Origin: Patescibacteria group bacterium UBA6220
Lineage (GTDB): Bacteria; Patescibacteriota; Minisyncoccia; Minisyncoccales; Minisyncoccaceae
Reading direction: 5' to 3'
Length of the DNA: 64,000 bases
NCBI GenBank assembly: GCA_002421745.1
Contig: DISC01000004.1
Coordinates: forward strand, 103,969 to 167,968
This document shows positions 28,645-36,393 of this stretch, one piece after another. The notes beneath the pieces are model-generated. The model made no database searches, was not told where the DNA came from, and saw only the letters and a list, made by a program, of their open reading frames with translations. The position numbers and the translations under genes were made by a program. The number at the start of each line of letters is the position of its first letter. Position 1 is the first letter of the stretch.

Positions 28645-29026
28645 CTTTGAAATTGTGTTTACTATAATATTTAAAAATAACAGAGTAAGTAAGCATCAAA
28701 ATACAAACTGAAAAAGCCAGCGTCATAGCAATAGGTTGATAAAAAGGATTTGTATTACTAAGAGCATATAAAACAAACATAACAACTACCCCAATCCATG
28801 ATGTCAATTGAATGGCAAGTAATGCTGACTTACCGCCAATTTGATAATCTCTCTCATCTGCTATAATTTCAACTACTTTCTTTCTTAAATAAAAAAGTGA
28901 GAGAGATGACAAAACCAAAACCATAATTGGAATAAAAAAATTATGAAAAACTAAAGACTGGCTAAATATAAAAGCTGTAACAACAACTATCCCTAATCTT
29001 ATTTTATTATATGTTTTTAATGTCAT
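28628..29026 (-). CDS. DUF2178-like four-helix membrane protein
   Basis: 132 aa with four membrane helices (about residues 8-27, 30-47, 68-88 and 98-118). A conserved-looking charged hairpin ([20 protein letters not shown]) lies between helices 2 and 3, as in the DUF2178 family usually found with small XRE regulators. It is the first gene of the pair. Function is unknown; it may act as a membrane sensor or anti-regulator for the XRE protein. Confidence 0.75.
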   Translation of the reverse strand: MTLKTYNKIRLGIVVVTAFIFSQSLVFHNFFIPIMVLVLSSLSLFYLRKKVVEIIADERDYQIGGKSALLAIQLTSWIGVVVMFVLYALSNTNPFYQPIAMTLAFSVCILMLTYSVIFKYYSKHNFKDEKRD

Positions 29027-29042
29027 ATTATTTGTTAATTAT

Positions 29043-29085
29043 TTCTAACTATTTATATGTTAGAAAAATACAACATTATTGTCAA
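29043..29085 (-). promoter_or_regulatory. Promoter with overlapping inverted-repeat operator
   Basis: On the minus strand: TTGACA (29080-29085), 17-nt spacer, TAACAT (29057-29062). The perfect inverted repeat TTCTAAC-N9-GTTAGAA (29043-29065) covers the -10 box. This is a good candidate binding site for the XRE protein two genes down. Confidence 0.65.
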
Positions 29086-29108
29086 GTAAAAAACCGCTTT
29101 AGCGGTTT
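29086..29108 (-). terminator. Terminator of the 275-aa gene
   Basis: Minus-strand AAACCGC/GCGGTTT with a TAAA loop and a six-U run, 29 nt past the stop at 29137. Its U-run abuts the -35 box of the next operon. Confidence 0.85.
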
Positions 29109-29136
29109 AAAAGTAACAAAACCTAAAAAACCACAA

Positions 29137-29964
29137 TTATTCTGTTCCTACTTGAATCTTTCCGCACTTTTGAAAAACACTATCAGTGATTTTTATGACA
29201 TCATCAATGTTCGGCTCAACAGCCGTTAACTTATCCCCGCTTTTGAGGGTGGCGATTACGTCCCTATTGTGACTTTGGAATATATTTTCAACTTCGCAAT
29301 TATTAATTGCCTGCTTTATAGCCTCCCAAGATAAAATATTAATAAGCGCTGTATTTTCTATTCTTTCAATAATAGAATTTGCATTAAAATTAAAAATTCT
29401 ATTTTGTACATTTTCTGGGAATATTTTTCTAATATCATCTCCATATTGAGAGCCACTTCCAGGAGCCTCATAAGAAAACTTTTTTATATCATAAAAAGAC
29501 AATTCATTCGGGTAATTTATCTTTGCTGGCCCTGAAGATCCGCTCACTGTTTCTAGTTTTCCATTTTCGACAACATATTCTCCGCAATATACCCAAACAT
29601 ATAATGGAAATAATTGTTTTTCTGTATCAAGATTTTCAATAGCACAAAAATTAAAACTATCATTTCTGTTTCTCCAGCTAAAATACTGCTCTGTCAAAAG
29701 ATAATCAGTTATAGCTTTTTCTATTTTATCATTATTAAAGCCAGAGGTTTTTTCACTATTTGGGCATTCTGAAAATTCACAATTAGGACCAACACGACCA
29801 ACAGCAGAACCATCGGGGCAAATTTTAGCTTCTTGAGTGCAAGCCACACTTCCTTGATCTTTAATTAAATTTTTATAAACAAAAAAACCTACTCCAATTA
29901 AAAGAATTATAAGGGAGATGATTATTAATGTTTTTTTGTTTTTTGATTGATGTTCAAAAATCAT
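29137..29964 (-). CDS. Membrane-anchored protein with Kazal-like Cys motif
   Basis: 275 aa. One N-terminal membrane helix (residues ~13-32) anchors a large extracellular part. Just after the helix is CTQEAKICPDGSAVGRVG followed by PNCEFSECP, a compact four-Cys motif reminiscent of Kazal-type inhibitor folds and frequent in CPR surface proteins (recollection). The remainder (residues ~75-275) is a mixed alpha/beta domain I do not recognise, containing further Cys (FCAIEN, VYCGEY, NNCEVEN, QKCGKI). It stands alone between two terminator/promoter regions. Likely a surface protein of unknown function. Confidence 0.7.
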   Translation of the reverse strand: MIFEHQSKNKKTLIIISLIILLIGVGFFVYKNLIKDQGSVACTQEAKICPDGSAVGRVGPNCEFSECPNSEKTSGFNNDKIEKAITDYLLTEQYFSWRNRNDSFNFCAIENLDTEKQLFPLYVWVYCGEYVVENGKLETVSGSSGPAKINYPNELSFYDIKKFSYEAPGSGSQYGDDIRKIFPENVQNRIFNFNANSIIERIENTALINILSWEAIKQAINNCEVENIFQSHNRDVIATLKSGDKLTAVEPNIDDVIKITDSVFQKCGKIQVGTE

Positions 29965-30071
29965 AAAATATATTTGATTATTATTTATATTTTATCATTT
30001 TTTAGCCAACTAAACCACCCTCTTGTATAAATTATAGAATCTATATCAATAAATCCCTTTAACCCTAATAC

Positions 30072-30107
30072 AAAACGCCCAAAGGGCGTTTTATTAGAAC
30101 AGAGCGG
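30072..30107. repeat. Left copy of the 36-bp direct repeat flanking the defence island
   Basis: It matches 36115-36150 at 34 of 36 positions. The right copy is the sequence immediately downstream of tRNA-Ser(GCU), including its terminator-like hairpin (here CGCCC-AAA-GGGCG). This is the arrangement expected of attL/attR around an island inserted at a tRNA 3' end. Confidence 0.7.
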
Positions 30108-30128
30108 GCACGATGTCCCGAAGTTTGA

Positions 30129-30266
30129 ACTAGGTGGCTCAAATTCAAGGATATTGATAAAAGTATACAGCAATTAAGGGCTTATACAAAATACATCGAA
30201 TGGTTTGAAACGCCTCACCCAGAGTCCAATAGAGATAAAAATGAGGTAGAGTATTTGGTTATTTAA
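30129..30266 (+). pseudogene. Possible C-terminal remnant of a plus-strand gene
   Basis: A 45-codon stretch open from a TGA at 30126 to TAA at 30264 has no start codon but looks protein-like (KSIQQLRAYTKYIEWFETPH, then PESNRDKNEVEYLVI). It lies just inside the left repeat and converges on the last defence gene, 3 nt away. It may be the tail of a gene truncated when the island was inserted. It could also be chance. Confidence 0.3.
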
Positions 30267-30268
30267 AA

Positions 30269-31936
30269 TTAAATTCGAGGACTTTCTCGTCTTTCTAATC
30301 TATTAAATAAATAAGAAACGGTACTTAAAATATCCAAACAATTTCTATCAGTAAAAGTCCCGTCCTTTAATAGCTTAGTTATACTTGTATGACTTCCTGC
30401 TGGATTTTTAAAACCAATCATAACTCCCATTGATAAAAATTTGTGTCCTTCATCAAGATTTTTTTCATTATCATTTGATTTAGCAGTTAAAGCAATGGGT
30501 TTGTTTACCTCAGCACCAAAAACTTGTGCCATCAAATCTTTATCACAAATATCATTTCTGCCAGATACACTTTGTACTTCTTCATTATATATTTTTACCG
30601 CCTCTTGTGCTGCTTCTAAATATTTTTGTTTGAAAAAATTTTTTTTAATTGTAAAATTCTCTGTAATCTTTTTGTTTAAGCCCTGCCATAGAACAAAATT
30701 TGCATGTTCTGGAGCTAGATTATAAATAATTTTTACAATTTTATCTAGATCTTCGCCCTCTGCTTTTTCTGGATCAGCAAGTATTTTAGATAGACTTTCT
30801 ATGTTTTCCGAAATTATAGAATTGTTTTCGTTTGTTTTTTGCCAATTTCCGAAATCAATATTATATTCTTTTTTTAAGTCATCCTTTCTTTTGTCCGCCT
30901 TCTTATCTCTCCATTCTTTTTCAATAATTTTTATTACATCATACAAAAAGCTATTTAATTCTTCGAGTTTTTCATCATTCCAATTTAAACTACTCCTATT
31001 AGTCGCTATTACATCTGGTTTTAACTCATCAATAAAATCAACTTCAAGCCATCCCGTTAAGTATTGATAGAAGTGACTAGAACTATACACTGGAAATGTT
31101 TCGGGGGTGCTTACAAGTTTTTTTCTTGAGAAAAGAGTAACCCCCCTAATATTATTGGGCACAGGTTTATTAAATGTAATTATTTTACCTGTTAGGTTTT
31201 TAGTAAAAGTATATTTCTGTTCAATCTCTGGATAGGTTTTTAAAAAATCTGGAAAATTCCAAAAAAATTCTTCTTGCCTATCGCTAAATGTATACCTAAG
31301 CTCATTATTTATCTCACTATAATCATTTTCTTGAACAGTTTTTATAAAAACTTTAAAATCTTTATCGAAAATAAAATAATTAGAAATACTTTTCTTTAAT
31401 TTATCAACGTCGAAATCTGTTTTTCGTTTAATATTTTTTAATGTAATTTTTGTGTAAGATTTCTCTTTCGTGTCACTTATTGAGTAATTAGGTTCATATT
31501 CTTTTTGATCTGGAACGTGTTGTATCTCATCCCAATCCATCGTAAAAACAGTTTTTTTATTATCTTGTACCGTTTCGATTTCAGCTTTTGTGGATATCCC
31601 AAAAAAGGCTAGTTTTCCTAACCCCTTTTTGCCTATCGGCTGTCTTTTGCATTTTTTATTTTTTTCTGGGTAGTCCCTTCTTTTTCTCCCTATTCGTAGG
31701 TATTTTTCATTTATCTCATCAAAACTCATCCCAATGCCGCCATCAGAGACAATAATTTCTTTTCCCGTCTCTTTATTGTCATTTAAGTCTATAAAAACCT
31801 CTTTAGCACAAGCATCGTATCCATTTGCAACTAACTCTGCTAATACTGGAGGAAGTGTCGAATATAATTTTGCCCCTAAGTCATCTATGACTAAGGGATC
31901 AAAAGACATATGTAATTTTTTATTATCTTTTGCCAT
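30269..31936 (-). CDS. GHKL (Hsp90/MutL/MORC-like) ATPase of the defence island
   Basis: 555 aa. The N-terminus has the full Bergerat ATP-binding fold: N box with Glu34, Asn38 and Asp41 (LAELVANGYDA), the DGGIGM motif at 65-70, and GKKGLGKLAFFG near 103-114. The C-terminal ~300 residues are unrecognised and helical. GHKL ATPases related to MutL and MORC are known to occur in bacterial restriction-modification clusters next to m5C methylases and HNH nucleases. That matches this context. The start overlaps the m5C methylase stop by 14 nt. I infer an ATP-driven clamp or remodeller for the island's nuclease. Confidence 0.85.
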   Translation of the reverse strand: MAKDNKKLHMSFDPLVIDDLGAKLYSTLPPVLAELVANGYDACAKEVFIDLNDNKETGKEIIVSDGGIGMSFDEINEKYLRIGRKRRDYPEKNKKCKRQPIGKKGLGKLAFFGISTKAEIETVQDNKKTVFTMDWDEIQHVPDQKEYEPNYSISDTKEKSYTKITLKNIKRKTDFDVDKLKKSISNYFIFDKDFKVFIKTVQENDYSEINNELRYTFSDRQEEFFWNFPDFLKTYPEIEQKYTFTKNLTGKIITFNKPVPNNIRGVTLFSRKKLVSTPETFPVYSSSHFYQYLTGWLEVDFIDELKPDVIATNRSSLNWNDEKLEELNSFLYDVIKIIEKEWRDKKADKRKDDLKKEYNIDFGNWQKTNENNSIISENIESLSKILADPEKAEGEDLDKIVKIIYNLAPEHANFVLWQGLNKKITENFTIKKNFFKQKYLEAAQEAVKIYNEEVQSVSGRNDICDKDLMAQVFGAEVNKPIALTAKSNDNEKNLDEGHKFLSMGVMIGFKNPAGSHTSITKLLKDGTFTDRNCLDILSTVSYLFNRLERRESPRI

Positions 31937-33005
31937 GATTTTTCAATATAGTTAACCCGAGCTTCTTTGCATATAGTGGTGGAACTGCGTTTCCAATCAT
32001 GCGAGCTATTGATGAGATGCTAGTACCAATAAATTTATAAGTTTTAGGGAATGTCTGTAGTGTGGCTCCTTCTCGTAATGAAATCGGGCGATCTTCTTCT
32101 GGGTGAGCAAAACGACCATTAGAAATACTAAAAAATTTTGTGGTTATAGTTGGGGCTGGTTTATCCCAAGACATTCTTCCATAGGTGTCGTTAAAAGAGA
32201 TATCGCGATCTTTTTTCTTGTAAGCTTCAAGTTGAAGATCTGTATTAGCCCATGATTCCCGGGAGCCACCGTTTTTTGGAGTAAGCTTTAATCGTTTTAA
32301 ATTGGATTCACTAAGCCCAGCCGTCGTGTGCATAAAATTAGTCTCATCAGTATGGCCAGCTGGAATTTTCTTAAACCCATTTTTAGCTCCAATAAAGTCA
32401 GCGACTGTTGGGCAAGAATTGTTTGGTTCTGGAAAGATTTCCTTATCAGTTACTCTGTTGGCAATCAATGAGAATCTCTTCCTTGTTTCTGGCACACCAT
32501 GCTCGTTTAGATGCACGACTTTAAAATGAACGGCGTAACCTCTTTTTTTCAAATCATCAATAAATAGGTTGAGACCACTTTCTTTTTGTTTGTTTAAAAT
32601 ACCAGGAACATTTTCAACAACAACATATCCCGGATTGTAATATTTTACAAATCGATGAAATTCGTGTAATAAATTTTTAGACTTTTCTGATTTATTTTTA
32701 CTCGTACGAATAATTGTCCAGTACTGACAAGGACTACATCCAATCAAAATTAAATTGTCGTCATTTTTCTTAATATCAATTTCTTTTGATAAATCTGCTT
32801 CTTTTAGGGTGGAAACATCTGCCAATATATATTTGGCTCCTTTTATATTTGCTTCGTAAGTTTCTTTGCACTCTGGGTCAAAATCTATTCCAGCGATAAC
32901 ATTAATTCCAGCTTGTTGCATGCCAAAACTCATTCCGCCGCCTGAACAGAAAAAATCAACAGCTTTTAGCTTATCAGTTTTATTTTTTGACAAATCGTTA
33001 CCCAT
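31923..33005 (-). CDS. DNA (cytosine-5) methyltransferase
   Basis: About 360 aa from the ATG at 33005 (MGNDLSKNKTDKLKAVDFF). A longer reading from 33137 would overlap the upstream nuclease gene by ~90 nt. Motif I is DFFCSGGGMSFG; motif IV is GCSPCQYWT with catalytic Cys93; motif VI is VVENV; motif VIII is ETRKRF; motif X is GNAVPP. All are in family order, so the enzyme should be active. The proline of the usual GPPCQ is replaced (GCSPCQ). Target recognition lies in residues ~200-290 and cannot be read from sequence. Confidence 0.93.
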   Translation of the reverse strand: MGNDLSKNKTDKLKAVDFFCSGGGMSFGMQQAGINVIAGIDFDPECKETYEANIKGAKYILADVSTLKEADLSKEIDIKKNDDNLILIGCSPCQYWTIIRTSKNKSEKSKNLLHEFHRFVKYYNPGYVVVENVPGILNKQKESGLNLFIDDLKKRGYAVHFKVVHLNEHGVPETRKRFSLIANRVTDKEIFPEPNNSCPTVADFIGAKNGFKKIPAGHTDETNFMHTTAGLSESNLKRLKLTPKNGGSRESWANTDLQLEAYKKKDRDISFNDTYGRMSWDKPAPTITTKFFSISNGRFAHPEEDRPISLREGATLQTFPKTYKFIGTSISSIARMIGNAVPPLYAKKLGLTILKNHGKR

Positions 33006-33048
33006 ATTTACTATTTTATCATTTTTTTCTTGTCTTAAACATGCTAAT

Positions 33049-34167
33049 TTATTTCCCAGATTTCCTTCTATTACATTCTTTGCATAACATCTGGCAATTT
33101 TCTGCGGTTGTTTTTCCTCCTTCATGCCACGGGTCAATATGATCTGCCTCCATTTCTCCTATTCCCCATTTCTTGTTTTTATTTTCACCCTTACAATCTG
33201 GACAAATACCATTTTGTCGTTCGTATGCCTCTCTTTTCATGTTTGGTGTAAATACTCGAATAGAAAGATATTTTTCTTTTCCAGTTAGCACATACGAATA
33301 AATGCCCGATTTTTTTGTTACATCTTCATCTTGCATTAATTCTTTTATTTCTTTTTCCAATTTTTCTGAATTAAACTTTTTATCCTTAAACTCATTGTAA
33401 AGTTCTCCCCAATTTACACTCGACATCTCTTTTCTATAATTTGGAAAAACTTCTCTCACCCAATGAATTACATTTTGAAAATATTTCCACAATTCATCTG
33501 CATTTTTATCATGTTGGTGCTTTGCCATGTATTCTTCAATCTCTCCATTATTTATCCAAGAAATTGCGGTTTCTAGATATTCTTGCCTAATAGGAGAACC
33601 TGTTATCAATTGTCCTCCGTCATTCGCAAGCAAATACGCCGCGCAATTTGTTTTACTAAATTTTAATTTTGCATCAGAAAGCCACGAACCAGTATAGACA
33701 GCGTTTCGTAATTCTTGAGGAAATAATTTTTCACCAGCAATATTGATGATTTTAAACCAATCTAGTTTTTCTTTATCATTTCCTTCACAGTGATAAATCA
33801 TAAGATCATAATTCATAACCTGCTCCTGCTCTTCTTTGGTTAGATTATGAAACATTGCAATTCTGCCATTAAATTCAATTGAAAAATCCCCATTTACGAA
33901 TTGAGCAATACTGATTGTTCTTTGTTGTCCATCAAGCACTTCAAAATTTCCATCTTCTTTTTTTACCCAATACATCACATTCAAAGGAAAACCATTTTTA
34001 ATAGTTCTAATTACTTCATCTCGTTGTTTTCCGCTATATACAAACTCTCTTTGATATTTTGGACGAATATCTAGCTTACCGCCAAAAGCAGATACACCCT
34101 CTTCGGCACTGTCTTTGTAGTCTTTTACGACTTCCGCAATTTTAATTTTGTGTAAACCTATTTTCAT
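33049..34167 (-). CDS. DUF262 - HNH nuclease
   Basis: 372 aa. Residues ~25-110 form a DUF262 (ParB/sulfiredoxin-like) domain with PKYQREFVYS at 36-45 and the hallmark DGQQR at 79-83, which in GmrSD-type enzymes is tied to nucleotide hydrolysis. The C-terminus is an HNH nuclease with two CxxC zinc pairs (CPDC, CKEC) and ADHIDPWHEGGKT (~345-357). DUF262-nuclease fusions are common in restriction and anti-phage systems. It is the only nuclease visible in the island, so it probably supplies DNA cleavage. Confidence 0.9.
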   Translation of the reverse strand: MKIGLHKIKIAEVVKDYKDSAEEGVSAFGGKLDIRPKYQREFVYSGKQRDEVIRTIKNGFPLNVMYWVKKEDGNFEVLDGQQRTISIAQFVNGDFSIEFNGRIAMFHNLTKEEQEQVMNYDLMIYHCEGNDKEKLDWFKIINIAGEKLFPQELRNAVYTGSWLSDAKLKFSKTNCAAYLLANDGGQLITGSPIRQEYLETAISWINNGEIEEYMAKHQHDKNADELWKYFQNVIHWVREVFPNYRKEMSSVNWGELYNEFKDKKFNSEKLEKEIKELMQDEDVTKKSGIYSYVLTGKEKYLSIRVFTPNMKREAYERQNGICPDCKGENKNKKWGIGEMEADHIDPWHEGGKTTAENCQMLCKECNRRKSGK

Positions 34168-34197
34168 AATATTTTAATTAATGTCTGATAAATCTTT

Positions 34198-34356
34198 TTA
34201 TTTTTTCGGTTCTAGCCCCTTTTGTGTTTCTTGTGGTTTTATTGGATTTCCAGAATTACCATTATCGCTGCCTTGATTATTATCAGCAGGTTTAGGGTTT
34301 TGATTTAAAGGCTTTTGCTCGCTGACATGTTTTGTTGTTTTTTTATCTTCACTCAT
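34198..34356 (-). CDS. 52-aa Pro/Asn/Lys-rich small protein
   Basis: A short ORF whose ATG overlaps the stop of the preceding membrane-protein gene (ATGA), a strong sign of translational coupling. The product is low-complexity and hydrophilic (MSEDKKTTKHVSEQKPLNQN, then NNQGSDNGNSGNP) and probably disordered. It sits inside the defence operon. Function unknown; it could be a linker or antitoxin-like partner of the membrane protein. Confidence 0.6.
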   Translation of the reverse strand: MSEDKKTTKHVSEQKPLNQNPKPADNNQGSDNGNSGNPIKPQETQKGLEPKK

Positions 34357-34805
34357 AAAATTATTTTAGCGATTGATATTAAAATAGCTGATAATGCAAC
34401 AAGAACAAATGATATTCTTGTTAAATTCGCTTTTGTATATAGCAAACTCTTTGCTTCTTGATAATTATTTCTTAAAAATAAATGTTTGTTTTGTAAATGC
34501 TCTTCCCACTGTGTTGGGATATTTTTCACAAAAATTTCATCAACATTTGCATGAATACTAACTTTTTTAGCCGAAATATTGTAAAGTGCAAAAATAATTG
34601 AACCGATAGCCAAAACAAGAAAAAAAATATTGATCCATAATGGCAACTTATCAAAATCCTTAAGCAAAGCCATTATAGCTGAAGCAAAAATAAGAACAAA
34701 GGAAGATTTTGTATTTTCTGCTTCAATACTTTTAATTGTATCTAATAAATCTGATTCTTGAATTTTAATAGCGTCTTCTTTAATTTTTAATAAATCATTT
34801 TCCAT
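34353..34805 (-). CDS. Three-helix membrane protein of the defence island
   Basis: 150 aa. A cytoplasmic N-terminal helix (residues 1-32) is followed by two close membrane helices (~33-50 and ~55-77), a soluble segment of ~50 residues, and a third membrane helix at the C-terminus (~128-149). This 2TM + 1TM layout, with AENTKSS at the mouth of the first helix and LYTKANLTR before the last, resembles the membrane effectors of cyclic-nucleotide anti-phage systems (DUF5706/PycTM or SLATT-like). The similarity is topological, not proven. It starts 2 nt after the methylase gene. Confidence 0.75.
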   Translation of the reverse strand: MENDLLKIKEDAIKIQESDLLDTIKSIEAENTKSSFVLIFASAIMALLKDFDKLPLWINIFFLVLAIGSIIFALYNISAKKVSIHANVDEIFVKNIPTQWEEHLQNKHLFLRNNYQEAKSLLYTKANLTRISFVLVALSAILISIAKIIL

Positions 34806-34807
34806 AA

Positions 34808-35953
34808 TTATTTTTGTGGTTTTTTGTTTCTAATCAAAATTCTCATATAGACAACCTGTAGTTTTTCTGCCATTTTTATAACAGGTCCTCTATTTAGATC
34901 ATTATAATTTGGAGTATCATTTGCCGTATAAGTTTTTGTCCTTAATCCTTGTGAATTTTGTCTATCTGCTATCCAAATTATTTCAAACTGTTCAGGATTA
35001 TATTTATTCAAAAAAGTTATCGGTACTCCCATTGCACCCTCATAATCCATTGGGATATCAGAGACCTTCGAAACTTCAATCGCATCATAATTATCATATT
35101 TGGGGTACTCTTTTAACGAGTATTTTTTATATAAAATTAATTCCTCATGTCGCTTGTCTGTATCAAGATTTGTATACCAATTAACAGCAGGAACTTTTAC
35201 ATATCCATCATTCGGATTATAACCTTTTCCTATAACAAATTTTTGATTAGCTTCGAGGGTATTGCTATAAGGTGTTTTATATACCATTGACATATTAAAA
35301 CCGTAACCCGACCACAACTTATTTTCTTTTATTGATTTAAAAACCTCTTTATATGTAATAGCGTTCATATTCCCCAATATCAAAAACTTTTTATTATATT
35401 CAACAAGTTGCGCGATATATTCTCTAAAAAGCGAAAAGGGTGGATTTGTTATTACGATGTCTGCTTGTTTCAATAATTCAATACTTTCTGGACTTCGGAA
35501 ATCTCCATCACCTTCCATCGGAGACCACTCATTATTTTTATTTGCTTTTAACTGCTCCGAAATATCTCGCAAATCAAAAGCACCATCACCATCAATATCA
35601 CTTACATCGTTAATAATGAATTTATTGGCATTATTTTTCGGTCGTCCTTTTGAGGGTTCCAAAGTCTTATCGTCTCCAAATAATCCAAGTTGAGTATTCG
35701 CGATTGGTGATGGTTTATAGCTTGTGGCGATAAGTCTTTTTAATTTCAAAGCTTTAAAGTTTGAAGCAAAATATTTAAAGAAATTACTTTCAAAAGGATC
35801 ATCGCAGTTACAATAGACAACCTTATTTTTAAATTGGTTTTTGTAATGTTTTAACTCCTTTTCAATATCAACAAGTTCAGTATAAAATTCATCATTCTTT
35901 CCTTTGCTAGCTTTGTGGAGGTTGCTATTTGAATGTCCTTTTTCTTTGTTCAT
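34808..35953 (-). CDS. EcoRI-family adenine-specific DNA methyltransferase
   Basis: 381 aa. The N-terminus (KGKNDEFYTELVDIEKEL, then VVYCNCDDPFESNFFKYF) and the C-terminal GVPITFLNKYNPEQFEI match the EcoRI methylase family closely. The catalytic N6-adenine motif is NPPF at 168-171. No EcoRI-type restriction endonuclease gene is present; the neighbouring nuclease is DUF262-HNH. It is the first gene of the six-gene island operon. A broken regulator lies 5 nt upstream. Confidence 0.92.
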   Translation of the reverse strand: MNKEKGHSNSNLHKASKGKNDEFYTELVDIEKELKHYKNQFKNKVVYCNCDDPFESNFFKYFASNFKALKLKRLIATSYKPSPIANTQLGLFGDDKTLEPSKGRPKNNANKFIINDVSDIDGDGAFDLRDISEQLKANKNNEWSPMEGDGDFRSPESIELLKQADIVITNPPFSLFREYIAQLVEYNKKFLILGNMNAITYKEVFKSIKENKLWSGYGFNMSMVYKTPYSNTLEANQKFVIGKGYNPNDGYVKVPAVNWYTNLDTDKRHEELILYKKYSLKEYPKYDNYDAIEVSKVSDIPMDYEGAMGVPITFLNKYNPEQFEIIWIADRQNSQGLRTKTYTANDTPNYNDLNRGPVIKMAEKLQVVYMRILIRNKKPQK

Positions 35954-35957
35954 AAAT

Positions 35958-36065
35958 TTATTTTATTAAATCCTCGACTTGAACATCCAGCGCCTTTGCC
36001 ATTTTTTGCAAAGCTTCAATAGTGAGATTTTAGATATCATCAAGCTTAAATTTAGCAATATATCT
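35958..36065 (-). pseudogene. Broken XRE-family regulator remnant
   Basis: Read on the minus strand, the sequence gives RYIAKFKLDDI, a TAA stop at 36030-36032, then NLTIEALQKMAKALDVQVED and LIK in the same frame. This is the C-terminal half of a Cro/CI-type DNA-binding domain with an in-frame stop and no N-terminus. It ends 5 nt before the methylase start, where many R-M operons carry a controller gene. I read it as a decayed controller. Confidence 0.65.
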
Positions 36066-36114
36066 TTATCAAAATATATTGATTATATTATATCACTACT
36101 CAAAAAATATCACA

Positions 36115-36150
36115 AAAACACCCAAAGGGCGTTTTATTAGAATAGAGCGG
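36115..36150. repeat. Right copy of the island-flanking direct repeat; tRNA-Ser(GCU) terminator
   Basis: 34 of 36 bases match 30072-30107. It directly abuts, and by 2 bases overlaps, the 3' end of tRNA-Ser(GCU). On the minus strand it carries a hairpin (GCCC-TTT-GGGT) followed by TTTTTG, so it also serves as the tRNA terminator. Confidence 0.7.
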
Positions 36151-36234
36151 AGAGGGAGGGATTCGAACCCTCGAGCCGATTTCGCAGCTAACACCTTAGC
36201 AGGGTGCCCCATTCGACCGCTCTGGCACCTCTCC
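36149..36234 (-). tRNA. tRNA-Ser(GCU)
   Basis: 86 nt class II tRNA. Acceptor GGAGAGG pairs with the 3' end, anticodon loop CUGCUAA, long variable arm, T-loop GGTTCGAATCC. CCA is not encoded. The defence island lies on its 3' side. Confidence 0.95.
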
Positions 36235-36249
36235 AAAATTTTTACAGCA

Positions 36250-36266
36250 GGAGGGAGAGGGATTCG
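36250..36266. repeat. Duplicated 3' end of tRNA-Ser(UGA)
   Basis: 17 bp (reads CGAATCCCTCTCCCTCC on the minus strand) identical to the 3' end of tRNA-Ser(UGA) at 36394-36410. The two copies bracket a 127-bp segment that holds a hairpin and a class 1 element. Confidence 0.8.
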
Positions 36267-36335
36267 CCTTCAAAAACTTTTACTAAAGTTTTTTCAGGCC
36301 GGGGTTTCCGCCAGTCGCGAAAACCCTTCGAATCC
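36260..36335 (-). repeat. Class 1 T-arm-mimic element, copy A
   Basis: Minus-strand three-way junction. Outer stem GGATTCG/CGAATCC equals the T-arm 3' half of the adjacent tRNA-Ser(UGA). Second arm GGGTTTTCGC/GCGGAAACCC. Third arm GCCT-GA-AAAAACTTT / AAAGTTTTT-GA-AGGC with an AGTA loop. Not a terminator and not coding. Confidence 0.75.
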
Positions 36336-36352
36336 CCTCTTTCTACTATTGG

Positions 36353-36385
36353 TTTTTGTTATGGGAGCAAGTCCCATAACAAAAA
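36353..36385. repeat. Long hairpin downstream of tRNA-Ser(UGA)
   Basis: A perfect 14-bp stem (TTTTTGTTATGGGA and its complement) with a 5-nt loop, 9 nt past the tRNA 3' end. It may act as a tRNA trailer structure or terminator. Confidence 0.7.
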
Positions 36386-36393
36386 ACAAATGA

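Noticed and set aside
29985..30173. 62-aa minus-strand frame
   Set aside because: It spans the island-flanking repeat and its terminator hairpin, with no start context; most likely non-coding.
33006..33137. N-terminal extension of the m5C methylase into the nuclease gene
   Set aside because: It would overlap the HNH coding end by ~90 nt and precedes motif I by an unusually long segment; the ATG at 33005 is a better start.
34808..35953. Calling the island a standard EcoRI restriction-modification pair
   Set aside because: The methylase is EcoRI-like but no EcoRI-type endonuclease gene is present; the only nuclease is DUF262-HNH.
35958..36065. Reading the XRE fragment as an intact small regulator
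   Set aside because: An in-frame TAA at 36030-36032 splits it and the recognition helices are missing.
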